NCBI GenBank assembly: GCA_002727675.1
Contig: PBXQ01000079.1
Coordinates: forward strand, 1 to 35,139
DNA from: Thermoplasmata archaeon
GTDB taxonomy: Archaea; Thermoplasmatota; Poseidoniia; Poseidoniales; Thalassarchaeaceae
Reading direction: 5' to 3'
Length of the DNA stretch: 35,139 nt
Part shown: in pieces, positions 19,109 through 27,756 of the stretch
How the letters are laid out: the number at the start of each line of letters is the position of its first letter
Numbering within the stretch: the first letter of the stretch is position 1
The notes under the pieces: generated by a model
Database searches by the model: none
What the model saw: only the letters and a program-made list of their open reading frames with translations
What the model was told of the DNA's origin: nothing
Made by a program: the position numbers and the translations under genes

Positions 19109-19239
19109 TCAATCACCTCTAAACCCAAATCATGAGAGAGTAAGAAACGTTCGGAATCAGGAATCATCAAAGTGAGTTTATTTCCTAACCATGCAGGCAG
19201 CCACCATTCATGCCCATCCAATGTTAAGTGTAAAATCAC
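19105..19239 (-). CDS. Small 44-aa ORF, GTG start, translationally coupled to the downstream gene
   Basis: VILHLTLDGHEWWLPAWLGNKLTLMIPDSERFLLSHDLGLEVIE*; GGGAGG immediately before GTG; stop overlaps the next ATG (ATGA). Confidence 0.55.
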   Translation of the reverse strand: MILHLTLDGHEWWLPAWLGNKLTLMIPDSERFLLSHDLGLEVIE

Positions 19240-19275
19240 GCCTCCCTTTCTTTCAGATTTAATGCCTGGAATTGT

Positions 19276-20736
19276 TTATGCAACTTCTTCAATGTTAGAT
19301 CCGCCTTTGAGTAATATATTTGTTAGAAGGCTGGATGAAATTTCATGAACATGTTTAGTACATTTTGGGGCTGTAATAAATATCCCTTTAGATGTAGGTC
19401 TTTGAAGAATTCCTTTTCGTAACTCCCATGTTGGAAGCCCTGCTTGTACTACTTGGAAAGGGTGCCAATGCCCCCCGGGTAATTTCCCTCCCCTTCGTAG
19501 CATTCTTTCTCCTGCCCATAACCATTCAATTTCATGACTTGTAGTGTATAATTTACTTCCACGAGAATACATTTTATTATATTCAACACCCCAATCTTTT
19601 TGAATAAATTTTAGCATTTCATCCGATGCAACCACTTGATGATTACTATTCGTCGGAGGAGGTGTCTTGATGTGCTTGTCCTTCATTTCTTCATTACTTA
19701 GTAATGATTTTGCCACATTAGAATCTCCAATATGTTTGAATGCAGCAACAAAAAATCCACCCGTGTCGTTTTCATCATTCCAGATTCGTTTGCAAAGATG
19801 TAATGAATTTATGATTTCATTATCATAACTGAATTCATTGTTCTCTTTAACCCAATTATCCATGCCTGGCCTAGAAATTAGGTTTGGGCATTTTGTAGAA
19901 ATATCCGTATCTTCAAGAATTAGGAATTCACAAATTCTTAAAATTTCTGCAACGACTAATTCATTTTCAACAGGATCTAATGAACAAGTAGAATACACCA
20001 TCCTGCCACCAGGTGCAAGTAACATCGCAGCTTTTTTTACAAGCGAAATTTGCAATTTCTGTAAATTATATCCCGCTTTTTGAGTCCAGTTTTGCCAGAT
20101 TTCTGGATTTTTTCTAGTAGTACCACTACCAGTGCAGGGGGCATCTACTAGTATCCTATCAAATCCTGGATTAGGGCAACGTGGTAAGTGTCGCCCATCA
20201 TGGCGGACGATTACCATAGAAGTAACACCGACTCTTTTAGAATTCGATACTAACAGATTTGCTCTTCCGGGGTTCGATTCATTGGCAATTACAATTCCTT
20301 CATCATTAATTGCTTCACATAATTGAGTTGCTTTGCTACCTGGCGCAGCGCACATATCTAATACGCGATGTCCAGGTTGACAATCTAGTAATTTCACTGG
20401 TATCATTGAAACAGCTTCTTGGCGTGTTATTCTACCACTATCATGTAGGGCTCTGATTAGCAATTCAGCTAATTTGTCCTCACATTTACCACGTTTCCAA
20501 GGCATCTCCCATCCTTGACCTCCACCCCCCTCTGGCAACCAAGGGATTGTTTTTCCACCTAATTCACGCAAAATTTTATTCGTCCAATCGCAATCATATC
20601 TAAGTGGATTAATTCTTAATGATTCGGTTAAGCGAGGTTGTGCTAGTTCTAACCATCCCATAGAATCTTTACGCCAAGATTGGACAGCAGCCCACAAAGC
20701 ACTTTCTTCAGCAGAGGGCCATATTTCGCTACTCAT
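19276..20736 (-). CDS. NOL1/NOP2/Sun-family RNA (cytosine-C5) methyltransferase
   Basis: VLDMCAAPGSKATQL, VDAPCTGSGTTRKNPEIW, MVYSTCSLDPVENE catalytic motifs. Confidence 0.92.
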   Translation of the reverse strand: MSSEIWPSAEESALWAAVQSWRKDSMGWLELAQPRLTESLRINPLRYDCDWTNKILRELGGKTIPWLPEGGGGQGWEMPWKRGKCEDKLAELLIRALHDSGRITRQEAVSMIPVKLLDCQPGHRVLDMCAAPGSKATQLCEAINDEGIVIANESNPGRANLLVSNSKRVGVTSMVIVRHDGRHLPRCPNPGFDRILVDAPCTGSGTTRKNPEIWQNWTQKAGYNLQKLQISLVKKAAMLLAPGGRMVYSTCSLDPVENELVVAEILRICEFLILEDTDISTKCPNLISRPGMDNWVKENNEFSYDNEIINSLHLCKRIWNDENDTGGFFVAAFKHIGDSNVAKSLLSNEEMKDKHIKTPPPTNSNHQVVASDEMLKFIQKDWGVEYNKMYSRGSKLYTTSHEIEWLWAGERMLRRGGKLPGGHWHPFQVVQAGLPTWELRKGILQRPTSKGIFITAPKCTKHVHEISSSLLTNILLKGGSNIEEVA

Positions 20737-20835
20737 TGACTACCCCCCTGACAATTCACAAGCATTCCTGAAAGGCATATCACTCAAGGATTGTGGATGC
20801 GCTAATCCCATGAACCACCTACTGTTGGGGGTACT

Positions 20836-22263
20836 ATGGCTGTGGGTGGTGGCGATGCATTTAGCCTATCTGCAACCCTTTTGACAATCATATTATTGTG
20901 GTCATTCATTCAATGGACAGCCCCTTGGTGGCTCCATGAAATTAGTAAACGTAATTCCATCGATGTACAAAGAATTAGGCAGTTAGATCGGGCTTTAACA
21001 TTACTTCCATTGGTTCTTTTATTCGCTGTTATGACAAACTTAATTTTTTCACATATTACACTTGATTATTCTAATGCACATGTAGCAAATTTTGGAGGTG
21101 GACATCTTTCAATTATAGAGAGGATTTTTGCAACTATGTTTTCAGAAGAAGGTCCTTGGTTAGCAATCCCCCTATCTTTTGCAATTAGTTCAATAATATG
21201 TGAGTATTTTTGTGGAAATCAATATCACATTATTGACGGTGGTATTTCATTTGTTAGAAGATCAAGTGCATTAAGATTACACGGATTTCTTTGGCCTTTT
21301 ATGTTAGTTGCCTATTTATCATCAGAATCTTTTGCAGTTTATTCTATTCCACAACCAGTTGGTGAATCCACTTTGATTGCACCTTTGTATTGTATATTCC
21401 AAATTATATCCGGTGCTTCATTAGCCGTATGGATTTATTTCACCAGTCGTCTTTCTCAAGAATCAGAAATTAGGCCCAAGCAAATTTATCCTGTATTGAT
21501 TTCAGGTTTATTTTCAATTATGCCAATTATTGTTTCCTTAGGTGTATATCCTAATCCAATTGAAGGTCCATCTTTATCTCATTTTGTTGCACTTGAAATG
21601 GCTGATTCACTGGCGTTATGTATTTCATTAGGTGTTCTTTTGATTGGGTGGCCATTGTTTCTATATATTCTCTCACACATACATTCGATTAGGGGTCAAG
21701 CAAGAGAAAGAAAATGGCTTGGGTTATTATTCATATTTTCTCACACTCTAATTATTACATGGATTTCAGGTGTTGTAATTTTGGAAACACTACCCAATGT
21801 TTCTGGATGGGATTCAGCTATGTGGCTTGCTCTTACCCTAATGTTGCCATTATCTGTGGTTGGATTAATTGGTACGTTATTACCTATGGCTGGATTTGAT
21901 GCTCGTCCTAGGCCAGAGATTTGGGGTTTTTATCTAATGACATCGTTGTTGATTCCTTTTCTTACCATCAAGTATCCTCTTACAGCAGCATTAGCCCCTG
22001 GATTGTTTATTTCAATGGTATCTTCTCCATTATTAGCAACTCATGTAGAAAATCGTCCTTCATTATTAGCCTCTAGAAGGGTAATTGAATCGCTTGTAAT
22101 TGTAATATTGAGTATTATTGGATTATATTGTTTGCACCAAGTTATGACTTGTGGAATATTGTATATGTTGGGTGCAATTGTAATAATTATTTGTATTCCA
22201 TTGTCAACGATTATGTTTACTAATTCAGTATCTAATGAAATTGAAATTGGTGAAGAAGAATAG
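20836..22263 (+). CDS. Polytopic membrane protein, possibly a divergent cytochrome c biogenesis (CcmF)-like protein
   Basis: More than ten TM segments; FSHITLDYSNAHVAN...MFSEEGPWLAIPL is reminiscent of the CcmF N-terminal region; no WWD-type motif seen. Confidence 0.6.
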   Translation: MAVGGGDAFSLSATLLTIILLWSFIQWTAPWWLHEISKRNSIDVQRIRQLDRALTLLPLVLLFAVMTNLIFSHITLDYSNAHVANFGGGHLSIIERIFATMFSEEGPWLAIPLSFAISSIICEYFCGNQYHIIDGGISFVRRSSALRLHGFLWPFMLVAYLSSESFAVYSIPQPVGESTLIAPLYCIFQIISGASLAVWIYFTSRLSQESEIRPKQIYPVLISGLFSIMPIIVSLGVYPNPIEGPSLSHFVALEMADSLALCISLGVLLIGWPLFLYILSHIHSIRGQARERKWLGLLFIFSHTLIITWISGVVILETLPNVSGWDSAMWLALTLMLPLSVVGLIGTLLPMAGFDARPRPEIWGFYLMTSLLIPFLTIKYPLTAALAPGLFISMVSSPLLATHVENRPSLLASRRVIESLVIVILSIIGLYCLHQVMTCGILYMLGAIVIIICIPLSTIMFTNSVSNEIEIGEEE

Positions 22264-22372
22264 GGTTGGTAAAAGGCATTTTTTTCTTTTTATCAGATGA
22301 AACGGTTATAGCACCGACAGCGCGCCTGCATCTCAGTTGACTGCTTTTGCAGACGGCTAGATGGGATGCGAA

Positions 22373-22798
22373 ATGAGTGAAGAAGGAAAGCACGTAGTAA
22401 AGCGACAGAAGAGAATTAGTCCATTGGCTAAAGCGAATAGAGAGGCGTTTAAAGCGGCAAGAAATCGGGCTGAAAACACCACTCAGAAAATCGAAAAAAC
22501 TAGAGAGGTACGAGAGCGTTTTAGAGATATTCATGAACGTGCTCTTGGCAGCCAGGTTGAGCAAGGGCCATTAGTTCCAGTAGAAGCACAAATGGAAGTT
22601 GAAGAGGATTCTTGGGTTTATCAAACTGTAGATGAAGATACTTTGAAAGAATTAAGCCATAGGGTTGTTTTACATACTAGTGCAGGTAGTAGAAAAGTAT
22701 TGTTTGAAACCCAAAATCTTGATGAAGCAATGGATTGCGCAGCACGAATTGTAGAATTTAGCGATGGTTGTGTATTAGTGGAAACCATTGATCCTTGA
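22373..22798 (+). CDS. Conserved-looking hypothetical protein with basic N-terminus
   Basis: Complete ORF; likely start MSEEGKHVVKRQKR at 22373; TGA stop. Confidence 0.6.
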   Translation: MSEEGKHVVKRQKRISPLAKANREAFKAARNRAENTTQKIEKTREVRERFRDIHERALGSQVEQGPLVPVEAQMEVEEDSWVYQTVDEDTLKELSHRVVLHTSAGSRKVLFETQNLDEAMDCAARIVEFSDGCVLVETIDP

Positions 22799-22851
22799 AT
22801 TAATACCTTATTCGTCGCGTTCATATATGCGAGGCAGGTCGGGCGTTTTGT

Positions 22852-23070
22852 ATGGCAGTCAAGAAAGACAAGAAGTCCAAGGGGCCAAATATCCAGCAAG
22901 CAGCTGGTTTAATTCGCTACTTCGATGAAGAGTCTGAGGAAGCTTGGCAAATTAGTAAAGGAATGATTTACGCAGTCAGCATCGTTTTTTCCGTTGTTAT
23001 CTATATCGCCAACCAACCCACACAATGGGATAATACTTGGATGTGGATGTGGGACAACCTCTTTGGTTGA
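22852..23070 (+). CDS. secG: Preprotein translocase subunit Sec61-beta / archaeal SecG
   Basis: Basic N-terminus, AAGLIRYFDEESEEAWQISKG followed by a single TM, matching the archaeal Sec61-beta pattern (GLxRFFDEE). Confidence 0.78.
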   Translation: MAVKKDKKSKGPNIQQAAGLIRYFDEESEEAWQISKGMIYAVSIVFSVVIYIANQPTQWDNTWMWMWDNLFG

Positions 23071-23073
23071 TTC

Positions 23074-24063
23074 TTATTCTGATTCTGTAAGATCGACAAA
23101 TGGAATGTCGTCACCTGTTTCGTTATCTAATCCATTTAGAAGGTCATCTGCAGTAACTCCTGTGGTAGATATTGCAGTTTCTACCGGAGTGATTCGTTCA
23201 ACATCATCAGGTAATTCTTCATGAACAAGAATCTGTTCTTTCAAAATATCTTCATCAATTTCAATAGCAGACTCTAGTAATAAGTCATCAGCTTCTTGAA
23301 AAGGTGTTCTGGTAACTTCGGTGGTTGGATCTGCCTCAATTAAAGACGCTTCTGCTCGGGCTAATGCCCTTTCAAATCCTGCAGCATTGTTATCATGTAA
23401 GGCATTACGAGCAATTTCAATTTGCGTCTTTGCTTCTTCAACAGATTTTGTTGCTGTGTTTATGTCCCAATTTTTGAATTCACTTTTAGAAAAGTCTTCG
23501 AATTTTTTCTCAAGTGCTTCTAGGCGTTGAACATATTTGTGTGCTTCTTCACTCATTTGTTCACGAGCATAATTAATGAGGCCTTCCCATGCTTCACGAT
23601 GTTCATTATGGGTTGCTTTAGTTGCTTTTTTCCACATGAAACCTAAAGCAGGTTCCCAAGGGTTGCGTCCCAAAGAAGCAACAAGATCGAAAATAAATCG
23701 TGCTCTTCTTTCGAGTGGTCCTTCAATAATTAATTCATTTAGAAAACACGAATCAAATAATCCAAATCCCCAATATGATTTGCTGTGAATTTCAACTCTC
23801 ATTGTTGAATCTTTTAGCACCATTGTCCATTTCTGTTGATCAAAACCAGGTGGTTTTGTTAATATTGGCGGCTCGTGTGCACCAAAACAACGTAACAAAG
23901 CATCTACCACATCTCCTAAGAAAAGAGTCGTTGCCTTATCGGGCCAATTCATATGCCGAAGTCTTTGTTCAGAGTCAATTTTCATCTCTGGTTTACCACG
24001 TTTAACTTGGCACCAAAGGTGGCTACTTAGTGCGTCAACTCCAATTACAGATTGAATAGTCAA
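23074..24063 (-). CDS. Hypothetical protein with coiled-coil and acidic C-terminus
   Basis: Long ORF; YVQRLEALEKKFEDFSKSEF...ATKSVEEAKTQIEIARNAL; possible alternative start at 23985. Confidence 0.6.
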   Translation of the reverse strand: MTIQSVIGVDALSSHLWCQVKRGKPEMKIDSEQRLRHMNWPDKATTLFLGDVVDALLRCFGAHEPPILTKPPGFDQQKWTMVLKDSTMRVEIHSKSYWGFGLFDSCFLNELIIEGPLERRARFIFDLVASLGRNPWEPALGFMWKKATKATHNEHREAWEGLINYAREQMSEEAHKYVQRLEALEKKFEDFSKSEFKNWDINTATKSVEEAKTQIEIARNALHDNNAAGFERALARAEASLIEADPTTEVTRTPFQEADDLLLESAIEIDEDILKEQILVHEELPDDVERITPVETAISTTGVTADDLLNGLDNETGDDIPFVDLTESE

Positions 24064-24207
24064 GTCACCCCCTCCTATGTGCTCGGAAATAGCACTAAAG
24101 CATGATTGTTGCTTTAGTTTGATTCCAAAAACATGCTAAATTATTAATTTCTAATTATGTCGGTTTAATCGTAAGACTGAATAAAAGACACGCTCCGTAG
24201 GCCTTCC

Positions 24208-24972
24208 ATGGCGAAGAAGGCGGGGTCGGCTAAGAAGAAGTCAGATAGTGCTGCAGCAAAGAAAAAATCAGCGGCGGCAAAGAAGGCAGCAGAGACAAGA
24301 AAGAAGAATGCAGCAGCCAAGAAAAAGGCAGCAGCAGCGAAAAAAGCAGCAGAAACTCGCAAAAAGAATGCAGCAGCCAAGAAAAAGGCTGAAGCAGCAG
24401 CAGCCAAGAAAAAGGCAGCAGCAGCGAAAAAAGCAGCGGAAACTCGCAAAAAGAATGCAGCAGCCAAGAAAAAGGCAGCGGAAGAAGCAGAAGCAGCTGC
24501 AAAAAGAAAGGTTGCAGCAGCTAAGGCGGCAGCCACAAGAGCTGCTAAAAAGGCAGAAAAAGCGGCTGCAGAAAAAGCAGCAGCGAAAAAGGCAAAAGCG
24601 GCAAAGGCAGCAGCAACTCGTAAGAAAAACGCAGCTGCTAAAGCTAAAGCAAAGGCAGACGCAGAAGCAGCGGAAGCAGCTCGTTTAGCCCTTGAAGCAA
24701 AGCGTAAACCCGGTTTGTTACTTGCTTCAGATCAAAAAGATGCAAATGTTGCTAAAAAGTTGCGAGCAAGAGCAGCCACATCAACAGCAGCTACTCACGT
24801 TGATTCACGCCAAGAAGTTTCTAAAATCATGTCAAAGGCAGTTAAATCCGGTTCTGGCAAGAAAGAAACTGCAGAAAAGAGGAAAAAGGCATTTCATAAG
24901 CGCTGGCTCGAAGGTGGTAATGCAAAAACGATTGAAGAGTTTGCCTGGCAAAGAGAGTTTCTTAATTCATAA
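24208..24972 (+). CDS. Histone H1-like Lys/Ala-rich repeat protein
   Basis: Repeated AAKKAAETRKKNAAAKKKA units over about 140 aa, then a non-repetitive C-terminal domain. Confidence 0.78.
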   Translation: MAKKAGSAKKKSDSAAAKKKSAAAKKAAETRKKNAAAKKKAAAAKKAAETRKKNAAAKKKAEAAAAKKKAAAAKKAAETRKKNAAAKKKAAEEAEAAAKRKVAAAKAAATRAAKKAEKAAAEKAAAKKAKAAKAAATRKKNAAAKAKAKADAEAAEAARLALEAKRKPGLLLASDQKDANVAKKLRARAATSTAATHVDSRQEVSKIMSKAVKSGSGKKETAEKRKKAFHKRWLEGGNAKTIEEFAWQREFLNS

Positions 24973-25011
24973 TCAACATCTTCATTGACTTTCTTCCCAT
25001 CACAGACTATC

Positions 25012-25197
25012 GTGCCAAGGCGAAAGTATGGGAAACTGCGCAAGGCAGTTGAGTTACCTAAGAAGGATAATTGTTCGCGTTGCCGTTCAGGAAAATTTTG
25101 CCCAATATTAGGTCATTCGGGTAATGAGGTGACTCCAGAAAAAGAGTGGAAGGGTCCAGAACAAGTTAAGCGTAGAGATGCTAAAAAAAACAAGTAA
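25012..25197 (+). CDS. Small Cys-containing basic protein, GTG start likely
   Basis: VPRRKYGKLRKAVELPKKDNCSRCRSGKFCPILGHSGNEVTPEKEWKGPEQVKRRDAKKNK; C-x2-C-x4-C motif. Confidence 0.55.
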   Translation: MPRRKYGKLRKAVELPKKDNCSRCRSGKFCPILGHSGNEVTPEKEWKGPEQVKRRDAKKNK

Positions 25198-25198
25198 T

Positions 25199-26245
25199 TT
25201 ATTCGATTTCTCCGAATAAATCAGGCTCTTGTGCTCTATGATATACTTCTCTTAGGGTTTGATCAGTTATGTCAAGATAAACACGAGTTGTGCTGATATC
25301 AGCGTGTCCGAGTAGTCTCTGAATACTAACAATATCTGCGCCACGCTCAAGTAAGCCAGTTGCAAAATTATGCCTCAATGTATGAGGTGAAAGGCGTTTT
25401 CTTGGAATGTGCGCCTCATCTGCAAGTTTGTCCATCATTTTTTGTACGTTTCTTTGAGTAAGTCTGTGCCCTCGCGAATTTATGAATAATGCTTCTTCAT
25501 CTGTAGTATTTCGTGTGGTCTTATGCAACATCCATTTTTCCATTACTGATTTACTCAGTTTAGTGAATAAAACTCGGCGGTCTTTGTTTCCTTTTCCAGA
25601 CCATACTGTTGCAGATAAATCATTAAAATCAATATCAGAGATATTCAATGCACATAATTCACCAACCCTCAGACCTGTTTCTAATAATACAACAACGATT
25701 ACTTCTGCAAGAGGATTTTCTGATTGACGGCAAACTTTGATTAAATCATTCAGTTCTTGACGAGTTAAAGTACGGGGTAATTTTTTACTTCTCTGCGGGC
25801 GTACAATCCATTCAGGAATAGTATGTCCAATCCATTTCAATAAATGTGTTATTGCAGCCAATCGGGCATTAATTGTTGATGGCTGTAAATGAGAGATGGA
25901 TTGCAACCAAATATCAAGTCGGCCGTTATTTGGATCAAGATGACCAACTGATTTAATCATGGTAAAATCTTCGATTTCCTCGTCAGTTAATTTTTCTTCA
26001 CATGGTAAATTAGTTGCAATTAGTTGACGGGAAGCAATAAAATATGCTCTTGATGTGTGTTTACTCTTCTTTTCTGAAACTAATTGTTGTTTATAGCAAC
26101 CAAGCATTGGCAAGTCTCTGAGCCGAGATAATCTGGCTGGTAATGTGAAACCATGACCTACTACTTCATCACTAAAACGCTCAAGATATTGGCGATTACC
26201 AGAATCAGCCCATGTCTGTTTTTCATCATTATTTTTCTGCGACAT
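25199..26245 (-). CDS. Tyrosine recombinase, XerA/XerC/D-like
   Basis: TGLRVGELCAL, SPHTLRHNFATGLL, RLLGHADISTTRVYLDIT: catalytic R, HxLRH, GH and Y residues present; SAM-like N-terminal domain. Confidence 0.93.
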   Translation of the reverse strand: MSQKNNDEKQTWADSGNRQYLERFSDEVVGHGFTLPARLSRLRDLPMLGCYKQQLVSEKKSKHTSRAYFIASRQLIATNLPCEEKLTDEEIEDFTMIKSVGHLDPNNGRLDIWLQSISHLQPSTINARLAAITHLLKWIGHTIPEWIVRPQRSKKLPRTLTRQELNDLIKVCRQSENPLAEVIVVVLLETGLRVGELCALNISDIDFNDLSATVWSGKGNKDRRVLFTKLSKSVMEKWMLHKTTRNTTDEEALFINSRGHRLTQRNVQKMMDKLADEAHIPRKRLSPHTLRHNFATGLLERGADIVSIQRLLGHADISTTRVYLDITDQTLREVYHRAQEPDLFGEIE

Positions 26246-26391
26246 ACTAACCTCTCTTCATCGTTAGCGCCACGCATGACGCCTTATCCCATCCCCTTAC
26301 AGGGAAGCGAGGTTAGACCCATTTGACTATCAATGCTTCGCGTGTCAAGGTGTATTATCCGTCTAACGTTAAGCGGTTTAGAAAAAGCCAC

Positions 26392-27597
26392 TCACAAATA
26401 ATCACTGCTAAATTCTACAGTTGATGGATTGAAATTATCATTCTGTGAATGGGAAATCCAAGGTTCAAGTTGTTCGTGAATTTTGTTTAATTCTCCATAA
26501 CAAATTATTTCATCACCTTTTCTCAGAATAAATGTTCTTCTTGGTTTCCAAATGTGCATACCTTCACGTGCAATTGCAAATACCACATTGTGTTGTTCTA
26601 TATCTGTGAATAAATCACCAATTTGTTTGCCATTAAGGATTTGGTGCCTTGCTGTTGAAAAACTCACCACTCCATGTCCTGGTCGGCTTCGTAATAGTTG
26701 GTCCAATCCAACTTTACTAAACCCTTGATGGGCTATACAATAATCAATTATAGCACCAGCAACATTAATTCCAGATGCAGACTCAATTCCTTCTAATCCG
26801 GGAGATGAATTTACTTCTAAAACCAAAGGTCCTCGATTGCTTTCTAACAAATCAACACCAGCCACATCTAAATTTAACAAACGCGCAGCACGTGTAGCAA
26901 CTTCTGCGTATTCTCGTGGTAAGTCTATTTTTTCGACTGTCCCATTAAGGTGGAAATTTGAACGAAATTCCGTCCCTCTAGCTTTTCTTCGCATTGCTGC
27001 AACTACTTCGCCACCCACTACTAATACACGTACATCCCGCCCATGACTTTCTTCTATGTATTCCTGAACAAGTACGTGATGGCCTTCTGATAGTAATTTG
27101 TAAGTCAATTCTCTTGCTCTGTCTTCAGAATTAACTAAGAATACTCCACTACCTTGTGTGCCTTCTGTAACTTTAATCACAATTGGCATACCCCCTACTT
27201 GATGCAATGCTCTTTCCACATCTTGCCAAGCGCGAACATGGCAAGTAGTTGGGACAGGTATTCTGTTTTTTGTCAACAATTGTGTTGCATGTAATTTATC
27301 TCTACTTTGACTAATGCCATCACCGCTGTTAGCTACATAAATTCCAAGACGCTCAAATTGACGAATTAAAGCAACTCCATGATGGGTGATAGAATAACCA
27401 ATTCTTGGGATTACAGCATCAACTTCAACAGGCCAACCTGAATTTAGTATTCTTGGTTCTTCATTTCCAACGGTAATACTGAGTCTCATTGGATCTAATA
27501 CCTCAACGTAACAATCACGTTTCTCAGCCTCCTCAACCAGACGACGGGTACTGTACAAACGAGGGCCACGTGAAAGGATAGCTAGGCGCACCGTCAT
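26392..27597 (-). CDS. RimK-like ATP-grasp ligase with C-terminal RCK_C-like domain
   Basis: RimK-type ATP-grasp: VIKVTEGTQGSGVFLV, VQEYIEESHGRDVRVLVV, DLLESNRGPLVLEVNSSPGLEGIE; then an RCK_C-like tail. Confidence 0.9.
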   Translation of the reverse strand: MTVRLAILSRGPRLYSTRRLVEEAEKRDCYVEVLDPMRLSITVGNEEPRILNSGWPVEVDAVIPRIGYSITHHGVALIRQFERLGIYVANSGDGISQSRDKLHATQLLTKNRIPVPTTCHVRAWQDVERALHQVGGMPIVIKVTEGTQGSGVFLVNSEDRARELTYKLLSEGHHVLVQEYIEESHGRDVRVLVVGGEVVAAMRRKARGTEFRSNFHLNGTVEKIDLPREYAEVATRAARLLNLDVAGVDLLESNRGPLVLEVNSSPGLEGIESASGINVAGAIIDYCIAHQGFSKVGLDQLLRSRPGHGVVSFSTARHQILNGKQIGDLFTDIEQHNVVFAIAREGMHIWKPRRTFILRKGDEIICYGELNKIHEQLEPWISHSQNDNFNPSTVEFSSDYL

Positions 27598-27756
27598 GGC
27601 CGGCGGTCCAACCCATCATTTTTGAGACCTATGGAGGAAATCCCATAAAATGCCGACGAAATGTTACCTTTTAGTGTAAAAAAGCCGCTTTGTTAATTAT
27701 TTCAAAATTAATGGTATTGTCGGCGCTTTCATAATCAAACCCGTACTGCCGTAATC

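Noticed and set aside
24208-24680. CRISPR array or noncoding repeat
   Set aside because: Repeats lie in frame within one coding sequence, vary in length and lack unique spacers.
24165-24688. Antisense and alternate-frame ORFs rich in Ala/Phe/Leu or Gln/Arg
   Set aside because: By-products of the low-complexity Lys/Ala repeats of the 24208..24972 gene.
25199-26245. Integrase of a mobile element
   Set aside because: No attachment-site repeats or phage/plasmid genes nearby; sequence looks like a chromosomal Xer-type recombinase.
27652-27724. GCCGAC/GTCGGC inverted pair 61 bp apart as a regulatory RNA
   Set aside because: Only 6 bp with a long AT-rich spacer in a divergent promoter region; could be chance.
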